Of a DNA stretch of 64,000 nt, positions 42,332 to 53,057 are shown piece by piece; within the stretch, counting starts at the first letter, position 1; every line of letters starts with the position of its first letter. A program made the position numbers and the translations under genes. Source of the stretch: Phycomyces nitens (lineage: Eukaryota; Mucoromycota; Mucoromycetes; Mucorales; Phycomycetaceae). The stretch lies in assembly GCA_022702545.1 (NCBI GenBank), contig JAHRBC010000003.1, forward strand, positions 248,001-312,000, given 5' to 3'. The notes beneath the pieces were generated by a model. That model was not told where the DNA came from, did no database searches, and worked only from the letters and a program-made list of their open reading frames with translations.

Positions 42332-43476
42332 AGCATAAAAATATATACATATATACATACTTTTGGAAATATTCTGATAAATATTGTTAGTGTGAATGAG
42401 TGAGTGAATGAGTGTGAGTGTGGAAAGGGTAACCAATCAGAGAGGGGCTGGTGGATATGGGTTTTCCGGGTGGACCAATGGGCTCTGAATGCATGTCCGT
42501 AGGTTTCATTGTAAAAAAAAATAAAATAAAACTAAAACAAATATCCAAAATGGTGATATATATATTCATATAATTGGCCTAAATCTTCCTATTGGTCTCT
42601 AGGTACTTTTGCTGTGGTGATTGATGGAGATATTGACTGATTTTATTGATAGACAAATAAAATAATATAAAATAATATAAAATAAAAGAACAATTTGTAT
42701 TTATATACATTGAACTCATGCGCATGCCTGAGACGCATCTCATTATGCTTTCATATAATAAGAGTAATATAATATAAACATTTGAAAGAAAGAAAAAAAA
42801 TTGATTATTGCAATTAACAACCAACAACAAAAAAACAGACTCGGAATGAGTCATTTATTTATTTCCTTTTTTGGCATCTAGCTCGTCTCAATACCAGCAA
42901 GACCATTGTGACCTTTGCAACTCACTAAAGTATGATCTCAAAGCTCACGTTTACAAGTCAAAATACACAAAAAAGACATTGCTGACATGCATCTGCGTAG
43001 TCAAAACATGTGCTGTCTGCAGTACTTGTCTGATTTACGGACCAGACATTCAAAAACAAAAACAAGAAAATAAGAAATTGATTACAGACACTAGAATTAT
43101 TATAATAGCAAAAATAAGCACAAAAATTCAAAAATGAAACAGAATTCTCAAGAACATCTTTTTCGTACTACTACTACTTTTTTCCCCACAAGTAATACGA
43201 CGATCGTCTGTAATGAAATAGTGTCGCAAATGTCTTATCAGTTGTATTTATATTGAGCATTTTGTCAAATCTGTAACAAAAAGGCGGAGATCAGACAGTA
43301 AATCAGTTTTGAGCATCCGGGAAAATGTGACGTCTGCCGGGGCAATCGGAGCCCAGGTTAGGCCATGATTGGTTAATCCGAATGTTTAATACCGTATCTC
43401 GCAGTCCCTGTACTTTGCTATACATAGATCCGCGTTCTTTTCTTCATCGTCTTCTTCTTCTTCTCACAACCACATC
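42332..43476. other. Intergenic, 1.1 kb; promoter of glutamine synthetase
   Basis: A plus-strand frame at 42871-43137 contains two CxxC pairs (CDLC, CAVC) and a Lys-rich tail but lacks an ATG. It may be a decayed exon or chance. ATTGG (reverse CCAAT) at 43368 and a CT-rich stretch before the ATG at 43477 suit the promoter of the next gene. Confidence 0.5.
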
Positions 43477-45924
43477 ATGACTCTCCAGGCACGTCAAGAT
43501 ATCATTACCGAGAGCCTCGCCCAGCCCCCTCGCAACATCAAGTTCCCCAGTGAGAATGGTCGTGTCCAGACTGTCTCGGAGATCTTTGGTCAAAACGTCT
43601 TTTCCCTCAAGGAGATGGAGAAGAGCTTGCCCAAGCCTGTCTTCAAGACTTTTATTCGCCAAGTCCGCGGTAACCAGACCCTCGACAAGGTCACTGCCGA
43701 TGCCATTGCCCATGCTGTCAAGGTCTGGGCCCTTGAGCGTGGTGCTACTGATTTTACCCATTGGTTCCAGCCCTTGAACGACTCTACTGCCGAAAAGCAC
43801 GATTCCTTCCTCACTCTCAAGACCAACCACATCAATGGCTTTGAAGAGGTAATATTTGCCAGCCAAATATATAGATATATGTGTATAGATATATAGATCC
43901 TTACCCTTTCATCCTAGGTCACTGCCATCGATACCTTTTCTGGCTCTCAGTTGCTCCAGTCCGAGCCTGATGCATCTTCCTTCCCCTCTGGTGGTATGCG
44001 CACCACCTTTGAGGCCCGTGGATACACTGTCTGGGACACCAAGAGGTAATTGATTGATTGATCGATCGATTGCAATAATTGTCAATGACTAACAATCGTG
44101 TTCAGCCCCATGTTTGTCCAGAACGGTCCCCATGGCACAACCATCCTCTACATCCCCTCTGTCTTTATCTCTTACAACGGTGAAGCCATGGATGAAAAGT
44201 CTGTGTTGTTGAGATCCTCCGAGGTCCTCTCAAAGACTGCTCTCGAGACTCTTGATCTTATTGAGCCCGTTGATGAAGGTAAGCCCATTTGATATGACCG
44301 AGGAACAATTCATGACACTTCATTAGATCACCCTCGCACCAAGCACGTCTTCACCACCCTGGGTACTGAGCAGGAGTACTTCTTGATTGATCGTGGTCTG
44401 TACTCCCTCCGCCCTGATCTCAAGATCACAGGCCGCACTCTCATCGGTGGTCTCCCTCCTCGTCACCAGCAGTTGGAGGATCATTACTTTGGTAAGATGC
44501 CAACCCGTGTATTGGCTGCAACCAGTGAGTGTGAGCTTGAGTTGGCCAAGTTGGGTGTTCCCATCAAGACCCGTCACAACGAAGTCGCCCCTGCCCAGTT
44601 TGAGGTTGCTCCCATCTTTGAAGAGGCTATCCAGGCTGTTGACCACAACTTGTTGACCATGGATGTCCTCCACCGTGTTGCCCACCGTCACAAACTCAAG
44701 GTTCTCTACCACGAGAAGCCTTTCCGTGGTGTCAATGGCTCTGGAAAGCACTGCAACTGGAGTATGTCCACTGACCAGGGTGACAACTTGCTTGATCCCT
44801 CTGCTGCTCCCGAGCACAACTACCGCTTCTTGATCTTCTTGGTTGCTGTCCTCAAGGGTGTTTTGGATCACGGTGACCTTATGCGCGCCAGTATCGCCTC
44901 TGCCTCCAACGATCACCGTCTTGGTGCTCATGAGGCTCCTCCTGGTATCATCTCTGTCTTCCTCGGAAGCCACCTTAACGAGGTCCTCAATGCCATTGAA
45001 GAGAACCGCCCTGTCAACGACCTTGCTGCCGGAACCCAGCTCCAGCACATTCGTGTCCAGGGTACTGTTCTCGACTTGAAGGTCGCCACTTTGCCAAGCA
45101 TTGCCCGTGACACCACCGACCGTAACCGTACTTCTCCCTTTGCCTTTACTGGCAACAAGTTTGAGTTCCGTGCTGTTGGTTCCAAGCAGTCTCCTTCTTT
45201 CCCTGTCACTGTGCTCAACTCTGCTGTTGCCTCTGCTCTTCAGGAGGTCAACGCAGCCCTTGTCAAGCAAAAGGGTACCAAGGCTGTTGCCTCTGATGAG
45301 GACAAGGTTATCGTCATTCGTGAGTTCATCAAGAAGACCAAGGCCATTCGTTTCGAGGGTGACAACTACTCTGACGAGTGGGTTACCGAGGCTGCCAAGC
45401 GTGGTCTGCCCAACATCCGCAAGAGTGTCGATGCTTTCGGCTGCATTTTGAAGAAGGAGAACGCAGACATGTTGAAGCGTCTTGGTGTTTTCTCGGACGT
45501 TGAGCTCCACTCGCGTTTCCACATCTTGACCGAAAAGTACGCCAAGGATGTCGCCATTGAGGCTCAGACAATCTTGACCATGGTTACCCAGCAAATTTTG
45601 CCTGCTGCCTACAGCTACCGCCGTGAGCTTGCCGAGTCTGCTGCTTCGATGAAGACCATTGGCATTGAGCCAAAGGCCGAGCTTCGTGTGCTGAACATCT
45701 TGAGCCCTATTGTCGAGGCTCTCCAGGACCACAACGATGCCCTTGACCAGCTCATGGTTAAGCTCGATGATGTGGTTGAGATTGAGAAGTTGGCCATTGC
45801 CTGCAACGAACAGGTTGGACCTGCCATGGAGCGTGTGCGTGAACAGGCCGATAAGCTTGAACGCTTGGTGGCCGACAAGTTGTGGCCCTTGCCAAAGTAC
45901 AACGAGCTCTTCTTCAACATCTAA
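43477..45924 (+). CDS. Type III glutamine synthetase (GSIII)
   Basis: Four exons: 43477-43848, 43918-44045, 44106-44278 and 44327-45924 (756 aa). The N-terminus is the GSIII-specific domain. Diagnostic segments are [21 protein letters not shown], the [10 protein letters not shown] metal-binding strand, [25 protein letters not shown] and [17 protein letters not shown]. Length (~750 aa) fits GSIII rather than the ~350-aa GSII. It makes glutamine from glutamate, ammonia and ATP, normally as a dodecamer. Codon use is strongly biased (CTC, AAG, GGT, GCC), as in highly expressed genes, and a 469-codon antisense open frame is a side effect of that bias. Most fungi rely on GSII, so this gene may be the unusual isozyme or a replacement; the window cannot tell whether a GSII also exists. 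Confidence 0.95.
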
Positions 45925-46052
45925 TTCATTTCTGTTTTTTTTATCTTTATTTTTTTGTTGTTGTTGCTGCAGTTGTAAATATATATATCTCTTTCAATAT
46001 TTTGTCAAGAAGAAAAAAAAGGGAAATATGAAGCAATCTTTAAACATTTTTG

Positions 46053-48048
46053 CTAGACTTGTTTGGTTTGTTTATTCTTGTTAGTGCCTTTACGTACACG
46101 TGTACTCAAACTACCACCACCCATATCTGGATCCTGCTGAACCTTGTCGCGTGCCTCGAGAAAGAACATCAGGTCGCGCACCTGGTCAGTAAGCTCCTTG
46201 ACGCTCTGCCGATTCTGCTCGAGGTCTGCCTTGAGCAGGGCATTGTTTTGTAAGAGTGAATTGGTCATCTGTGTTCAATTAATTGGTGAGATGAGATTCC
46301 ATTTTAGAAAGAAGAGAAGTAAAAGAAAAAAACGTTGTGTTTTACCTCTTTTTCCTCTCGCCATTCTCGCTTGGCCACTTCTAATTTTTCCCGGAAACCT
46401 TCTAGTTTACGCTCTGCCCTGTCCTTATCCTTCCGGGCCTCAACAAGGGCACGGGTAGCCTCAAGTGCACACTGCGCCTGTTGCTCTTTCTCTTGCTGCA
46501 TGGCTTGCATGTCTGTGATAAGGCCCTTGACCTGCAGGGTGAGACAAGAAAGTTGAGATGTCACTTGATCCAGATGATCCTCGTAGTATATTCGCTGAGA
46601 ATCGAGCTGAGACGTCAAGAGGTGTGTATACTCTACCGACATGGCTTCTAGTTTATCCTGTTTCAAAGAGGTTCAATATACACATCATCTCAAAGAAAAC
46701 GCGATTGTACTTGTGATTGTTCTGTTTGGCGTGGAGTAGGCCCGGCCGTTGCACTTGGCAATTCGACAATCTTGCCGTCAATCATGTTTTGTATCAATCG
46801 ATGAACATACCTAAAATGACATGTTAATATAACAACACACCAACAATCTTGACTTGCCCATCGCCCACATAGTCCCATACGCGCTGTGTTTCGATCTCGA
46901 GTGCATAGAGATGACCAGTGTCTGTGTAATGGTCATAGGCATGGGCATCTTGGTATCTTCCACAGCCAACATGACCACATATCAGGCAGATCCACAGACT
47001 TTCATTTGAACCACACACCATGCAAGTATTGTCTTCATCCAACGATACCTGCGCCTCTGCTGAACCTACAGTCACATCCATGCCAAGCACTGGCTTTTGA
47101 GAGTAGCGACAGACTGGACAACTGTTGGATTGTCTCAATAAAATACAAAATAAAAACTGGTATCTAGCTAGGGTGCTTGGATCTTACCTACTGTCTCCCC
47201 ATTTACTCAAACACGAACAATGGAATGTGTGCTGGCAGAGAATTGTAAGCAGACCTGTGACTGTGTCGTCCATGCGTTCCAGACAGACTGGACATGTAGG
47301 CAATTCGATTTTGTCTAGGTCGTCTTGGTCTTTCTGGCTCTCGTGAGCCAGTGTGTCGTGAAGGAATGGAAAGGTGTGAGGAGGGATGAGGACAGAGTTG
47401 ATCTCGACTGATTTCAAGTAGACGACATGACAGATCTCAGGCTATCGATAGTTATAATAGATTGAGAGTCAAATTGGACTGGAGCTTACCTCCATAGAGT
47501 TGAATGCACGACCGTTGTATTGTTTGTAATAGTCCTGGGCTGCCTTTGGATCTCTAAACTTCATTACGACCATGTATCGATTCGGGGATGAATCTCTAGA
47601 GAATTGATTGAGTGGGGGGATTGCAGACCAAAGGTATGAGAAATTACCTTACGATTCTGTAATGACTGACGTATGGATCTACTGGAGCAACAAACTGAAG
47701 AAAGTCGCTAGTCGCCATGTAGGATGGTACGGCGAGGGTGCAGAGAATTGTAGAGTCCATGGCAATTGGTGCCTCTGGAAGGGTATCAAAGGGTTTTATC
47801 TCGGTTGGGTCTCTGTACAAGTGGAGGATTCCATAGCCGAGATTGATGTTTTGAATGACACCCATCGGACCGCGTCCTTCGATCATGACGGCTCCAAAAC
47901 GAAAGTCTGGATAGACTGTTGGACTTTTCTGGGGATACTCTGCGAGATAGTCTGATGCAGACAAATGTGGCAATTGAGAGTCAAAGAGGTCGATAAAGGG
48001 GACTTTGGCTGGTGAATAAAGGGTTAGGGTTAGGTGGTAATGGTACAT
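46053..48048 (-). CDS. BRAP/Etp1-type RING and UBP zinc finger ubiquitin ligase
   Basis: Seven exons on the minus strand: 48048-47648, 47595-47490, 47441-47188, 47121-46858, 46810-46711, 46658-46347 and 46268-46053 (550 aa). Domain order is the BRAP2 RRM-like domain ([32 protein letters not shown]), RING-H2 ([10 protein letters not shown] ... [13 protein letters not shown] ... CPVC), UBP-type zinc finger ([21 protein letters not shown] ... HLYALEI) and a long coiled coil to the C-terminus. The order matches human BRAP (IMP) and yeast Etp1, which tune Ras/MAPK signalling or ethanol response. Intron 4 has a GC donor (GCAAGT, 46857-46852). The start is the first ATG of an open exon; a further upstream exon ending before an acceptor at about 48009 is possible. 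The reading after the ATG includes a short telomere-like CCCTAACCCTAA, which may be chance. Confidence 0.92.
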
Positions 48049-48361
48049 TTATGAGGGGAAAAGAGTTGTGAGAAATGCTAAAAAAAGAAAAATAATGAAA
48101 CTCAGTCTTGGCTGCTCGTGATTTCTCATCCGCCCCTTCATCACACACAATCACACACACACACACACACTATCTCTCTCTCTTGCTCCTTTTTTCTCCC
48201 CTTTTTTTAATTATCATTTTATTTTATTTTTCGCCTTTTTCTCCCTTTTCGCTCTCCATTTCCTTATTCCAACATTTTTCCTTCTTTCTTTTGTCCTGTC
48301 TAGCTTGTATTTCTGCCGGCCATTGTTTGTACTTTTGCTGTGCTATACTTTAGAGAACAAA

Positions 48362-49023
48362 ATGTCTAAGCGTATGATCAGTGACGTCTACAGTGTCTGC
48401 TGGAAACTGTCTCCCTCGGGTGCTGCTGAGCCAGCCAGGACAATTCGCAAGGCAAGAGGCCGTCTGAGCCGCCTTACGTCTCAACACAGTACGGCATATT
48501 ATGACCCTTTTCAGACAGAACAAGTCCAGCAACAGCAGCAAAGAGAAGAATCGGCTCCAAAACGACAACGGTCGCTTTGTTCGGTTGTCTTTAAACACCT
48601 GGCACCAGTGGTTGTGTACGGTACAGCACTGGCGCTTTCGGCCTATGACTTCTTTTTGGCCGACCTCTCATTAATGAGAACTGAGAGGAAGAAACAGCCG
48701 GCCATGCGCGGCTTCGGGGTGGACTTTGCACCCTTCTTTGACCGCACCCCTGAGCAGGAGTCCCGAAAGCAGCTTCACGACGAAAGCCTCCGACGCATAT
48801 GCCTCGAAAAGACTCGGTCCATGCAAGTGGCGCCACGCCTCTTGGCCTCGGACAACAACGAATGGGGTTACATTGACAAAAATGACTATCACGTACACTT
48901 TTTCGTAAGTTTTTTTATTTGTATTATTATTATTATTTAATTTTATACCAATCATAACCAACCTACTAGTCGACTGGAACACCACCGCCCAAACCAAAGC
49001 GACATCATGCTCTTGGGCACTAA
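48362..49023 (+). CDS. Unrecognised 198-aa protein
   Basis: Two exons, 48362-48904 and 48970-49023, with a GT-AG intron. The sequence has a basic N-terminal part (TIRKARGRLSRL), a Gln run, a predicted nuclear-type basic patch (APKRQRS), one hydrophobic segment (HLAPVVVYGTALALSAYDFF) that may span a membrane, and a charged C-terminus ending PPPKPKRHHALGH. I recognise no family. It shares a ~310-bp divergent promoter with the BRAP-like gene; that space includes a (CA)n run at 48143-48170. Confidence 0.7.
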
Positions 49024-49334
49024 ACCCATATATATATATATATAAATATATATACATATATACCTACCTACCTACCTACACTTCATTACACATTTCTATA
49101 CATCTCTCTATATATATTTAACACACACACACAAAAAAAAGCAAATATCCTCTATTAAATAGCCCATTCTTTATTCTAAAAATCAACTACACCAACAATA
49201 ACATCATCATCTTTATCAATTACATAAAAGGAATCCTTGGATCCAAATACCCAAAAAGAAGGCGCGTGTAATCATCATCATGTGTCAAGTGTGTGAAAAT
49301 ACTAAACTCCTTTTCTCCCCCTTTCTTTGTCTCA

Positions 49335-50105
49335 ATGGCACACATCTTGTCCTCTGTCCACAAAGGTGTGGCCACAATTACCCTCAACCGTCCTCACCAT
49401 GGAAACGCCTTAACCATCCAAATGAACCAGACAATCCTGGGCCTTCTTCCTGTCTTTGCCAATGATCCAGCCGTCCGAGTGTTGGTAATCACTGGCGCTG
49501 GTCCTTACTTTTGCACCGGCATGGATCTCGGAGCCGCCCTCAAAGGCAATCAAGAGAGCTTTCAAGAGTTTGATATCTTTCATGCCCTCTATACATTCCC
49601 AAAACCTGTGATTGCTCGCATCAATGGTCCATGTTTGGGTGGAGGGGTTGGGTTGGTGTTTGTAGCAGATATTCGTATAGCCATAGACCAGGCTTATTTT
49701 GCCCTCACCGAAGTCAAGCGAGGCCTTGTGCCAGCCATCATATCACAGTACCTTGTCCCTGAACTAGGCTCCCTTTCTGCACGTGAATACATGCTGACCG
49801 GTAGGCGTATATCTACAGCCGAGGCACGTTTTCTTAGTGCAGTCGTTCCTCTGGATGACCTGGACAGCAAGGTCCAGTCATACTGCACAATGCTCATCAG
49901 CTCTGCTCCCCAGGCATCGGCAACAATCAAGCAGCTCATTCGTACCGTGACCACTTCAACCGACAATGACAAGCTCCGTGTTCATCTCGGCACAATCTAT
50001 GCAAACATGATCAAGTCGGACGAGGCCCAGTATGGAATCCAGGCTTTTATCAACAAACGCATTCCAGATTGGACATTATACTCTGCAAACAAGGCCAAAC
50101 TCTGA
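49335..50105 (+). CDS. Peroxisomal enoyl-CoA hydratase/isomerase (LiuC-like crotonase)
   Basis: Single exon of 256 aa. I start at ATG 49335 (MAHILSSVHKGV); the open frame extends upstream only without an ATG. Crotonase signatures are TLNRPHHGNAL, ITGAGPYFCTGMDLGA (oxyanion hole) and INGPCLGGGVGLVFVADIRIA. The first catalytic Glu of classic hydratases, in GGGxE, is Gly here. The second is kept (LTEVKRGLVPAIIS). This pattern matches LiuC/methylglutaconyl-CoA-type hydratases, so leucine or branched acyl-CoA breakdown is likely. The C-terminus is AKL, a type 1 peroxisomal targeting signal. Substrate is not certain. Confidence 0.9.
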   Translation: MAHILSSVHKGVATITLNRPHHGNALTIQMNQTILGLLPVFANDPAVRVLVITGAGPYFCTGMDLGAALKGNQESFQEFDIFHALYTFPKPVIARINGPCLGGGVGLVFVADIRIAIDQAYFALTEVKRGLVPAIISQYLVPELGSLSAREYMLTGRRISTAEARFLSAVVPLDDLDSKVQSYCTMLISSAPQASATIKQLIRTVTTSTDNDKLRVHLGTIYANMIKSDEAQYGIQAFINKRIPDWTLYSANKAKL

Positions 50106-50311
50106 ATTGCACTAAATATATATATAAATATATATATCTTATCTTATCTTTTAAAAAGTAAAAACACACGAGTGTATATTATATTTTATTCGCGTACAAG
50201 TCAAAGAACCTCCACACACACACACACATATTTATATATTTTTTTGTTCCTTTGCGATTACACTAGAGGGTAAAAGATAAACGGCAATTGTGCACAGAAT
50301 AGGGGGTGGAC

Positions 50312-50557
50312 TTAGGCAGTCTTGGAGGCGTACTTGAGGGCAAGAGCCTTCTCGGTACCCTTGCGGGCATGACGCTGGTTACGGAGGAACTTGGCATCAA
50401 CACCCTTGAGGGAAGGGTACTTCATCTGGCTAGGCTTCTTAAGACCGTTACGGTGGGCCTTCTTGTCTAGAAGAAGAAGTCAGTTTTGTACTTGTGTGCA
50501 ATGTTGGTCTGAATGCTCACTTTGGTTGTGGTTGGTGTGGTTCTTGGACTTGGACAT
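50312..50557 (-). CDS. RPL29: 60S ribosomal protein eL29
   Basis: Two exons, 50557-50521 and 50466-50312, giving 63 aa. The start MSKSKNHTNHNQNKKAHRNG and the segment KKPSQMKYPSLKGVDAKFLRNQRHARKG are the conserved eL29 sequence. It is a small basic protein of the large subunit. As in many ribosomal protein genes the intron comes soon after the start codon (37 nt). Codons are highly biased. It is divergent to the GH8 gene, with 313 bp between the starts. Confidence 0.97.
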
Positions 50558-50870
50558 GTCGAAATCACTCTACAAATTTCCATCCATCCATCGTTAGCAT
50601 CCATCAATCGTCCATCGTCTCTCTTGACCATCAATCTCCACCTTTACCTTTAGGTCAAAAAAAAGCAAAGAAGGAAGGATCACAAAGCACAGGCTACACA
50701 CTCAATCCTATCCCGCCGGCCATTCTCATTCCGACACCCAACATCCCCCTTGCCAAGGTTCTGCACCGGACACCCGGCGGTCATTGAATACCCTATTTCC
50801 ATTTTCATGTTGCCTTTTAGCCTTGCCTTTTTTAAACTTGCTTGTTCTCTCTCCCTCTTTACATTAACAA

Positions 50871-52252
50871 ATGGACAGTGTCGAACAGACTTATGCAGCT
50901 TGGCGCGGGAGGTAGGCCATAGATACGAGTGTTTTTTGGCAGCCCAATTCATTTGTTTAAAAAATACAAAGATACCTCCGGACATATCAGGACGGACTTT
51001 ATGTCTTTTACAAGGAACCAAAGGAGAATCTTCCCGAGATGACATGTTCAGAAGCCCATGGTAATCCAACCCCAATATCAGTGAAAATATTTTGCTATAA
51101 ATTGTTTGCTAACCCTTTTAAAGGCTATGGAATGTTGATATCTGTCTTGAAGCGAAACCAGATGGATTTTGATGGTAATATTTTCAATACAACAGTATTT
51201 TATTTACTAATATTTTGTTGAATAGGTCTTTTTAGATACTTTTTGCGCTGGCGTAACAGCAAGGGCCTGATGCAGTAAGTGGCAGAGACTAGCAGTTTAT
51301 AGCCTAAATTTACTTAATATATTTGTTTGGCTTAGGTGGCAGCAAAAGACTGGCCACTCTGGCCAATTTGTTGCTGGCGACCAGGGCGGCGAGAACTGTG
51401 CTACCGATGGTGATGTCGATGTGGCGACTGCCCTGTTCTTGGCCGCAAAGGTCTGGGGCCGAGGTGGTCCTAATGGTGAACTTGATTACCGGGCGGCTGC
51501 CGTTGATTTATGCGCTGCCATCTGGCAACACTGTATTCACCATGAAACATACATGCCTTTGATCGGTGACTGGGCCAGTCCCGGAGATGAAGCGTTTTTG
51601 CTTACAAGACCTAGCGACTTTATCCTCAGTGGATACCTACTGTTTTACCTTGTGTGTATTCCATCTTCTGCCATGACAATACTTACTGACAATTGATCTG
51701 TTGGTTATATAGGAAGATACCCAGCGCGCACAGCAGTGGGGCCAGGTCGTCAATGCAATCGTAAACACTGTTCAGGCACAGTTATCATTCAACCCTCAGA
51801 CGGGACTCTTGGCCGATTTCCTCAAGTTGGATCCCAGTAAACGTGTGTATTACCCTGCCCGTGGAGAAGTCTTGGAAAGCAAGCATGACGGAGACTATAA
51901 CTGGAACTCTTGCCGTGTCCCCTGGCGTCTTGGCCACTACTATATGCTTACCCGAGATGAGCGTATTCGCCAGCTTCTAGAGACAGAGGCCCAGTTCTTT
52001 GCCGGCCAACTTGCTCGTGGAGGAGGAGGCAATGGTGATTGTGCAATCAGAGCAGGCTACAATCTCAATGGCAATTCTTATGCCGATTACACTGATATGG
52101 CCTTTGTTGCTCCCGTCAGTTTTCTGTTTTGGACCCTTGGCTGGCAAAACCAGATGCACCAGGTTGTTCAGGATATGAACTTGATGGAAAAGACTTATTT
52201 TGGAGAAAGTATTGCTATGCTCTGTCTGCTCATGGCTCATGTTCCTTATTAA
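50871..52252 (+). CDS. Glycoside hydrolase family 8 (endoglucanase/chitosanase type)
   Basis: Six exons: 50871-50911, 50972-51060, 51124-51174, 51226-51274, 51336-51651 and 51713-52252 (361 aa). GH8 motifs are MTCSEAHGYGML with the general acid Glu, NCATDGDVDVATALFLA, LLTRPSDFILSGYL, GLLADFL and NWNSCRVPWRLG. In the last motif an Asn stands where classic cellulase-type GH8 enzymes have the Asp base (Y-D-A-x-R). Chitosanase/lichenase-type GH8 enzymes, as I recall, also lack that Asp. Substrate is therefore likely chitosan or a mixed beta-glucan; chitosan is a main wall polymer in Mucorales. No signal peptide precedes the first ATG with the frame (MDSVEQTYAAW); a hydrophobic reading at 50806 is out of frame. 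GH8 is mostly bacterial, so ancient transfer is possible. Confidence 0.88.
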
Positions 52253-52472
52253 TATTAGTAATAATTATAATGATAAAAATCACAATAATAATAATAATAA
52301 TAATAGTTATAGTAGTAGTAATAGTAAATATCAGAGGGGTCAAGGAAGCAAATGATTATAGATCATCTTGAGGGGTGTTTTCACGTCTGATCCATATATT
52401 TTCTCCTGATACCTCCCCCTTTGAATATAATCCTCTTTCTCTTCTTTGTTTCTTGTCTGAAATATACACAAT

Positions 52473-53057
52473 ATGTACAAGTATATCTGGCTCTTGGTCT
52501 CATGGTTCTCTTTGTCTGTCTCTGGCCAACACTTTCAAGTCAATGGACCTGTCAACAATCAAAAGATATACAACAGTGACATTGTCCCAATAAAATACAC
52601 TGTCTTACCTCACAGTAAGTACCAAATAGACAATGGAAATCAACTTGTTGTATGTCTTGGATATTGATGCCAATTATCTAAATGAATCATATCGACTGTT
52701 TTTTTATAACCAGAAACTACACACATACCAACCTCTTTGGACATTAGCTTCCAATGGACTAGACGTAATGATTCTACACAGACACAAAGTCTGTCTGCCC
52801 TGACTGGGCTCTGCATGGACCCCAGTTCCGACAAATCCCAGAGCAAATCTTATACCACCCATTGGAAAACACCCAACTGTAGATTCTTCCTGCGCTACCA
52901 GGCAACCGAATGGGCCTTTTCATTCGTCTTTATCCCAAAGTACTCCCAGACACCCATCACATCCAAGAAACATCCAGAACAGTCTGTGATCATTGTGCCT
53001 TTGGATGTTCACCAGAATATAACTTCGTATCCCAAATGCCCTCCCATCTTGACATGA
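52473..53057 (+). CDS. Small secreted protein, Kre9/Knh1-like N-domain
   Basis: Two exons, 52473-52614 and 52714-53057 (161 aa). The N-terminus is a clear signal peptide (MYKYIWLLVSWFSLSVSGQ). The mature part begins FQVNGPVNNQKIYNSDIVPI, resembling the beta-sandwich N-terminal domain of fungal wall proteins of the Kre9/Knh1 type. Four Cys (LTGLCMDP, PNCRFF, YPKCPP and others) could form disulfides. No GPI signal or Ser/Thr-rich stalk is seen. It lies in tandem 220 bp after the GH8 gene. The family call is tentative. Confidence 0.7.

Noticed and set aside
42871..43137. Cys-containing 88-codon frame
   Set aside because: It has no ATG and no recognisable zinc finger spacing; kept only as a remark in the intergenic entry.
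44323..45732. 469-codon open frame antisense to glutamine synthetase
   Set aside because: It is a mirror of strong codon bias on the coding strand; no splice or motif support.
48012..48036. Telomere-like TTAGGG units
   Set aside because: Only about two units, inside the likely first exon of the BRAP-like gene; too short for an interstitial telomere.
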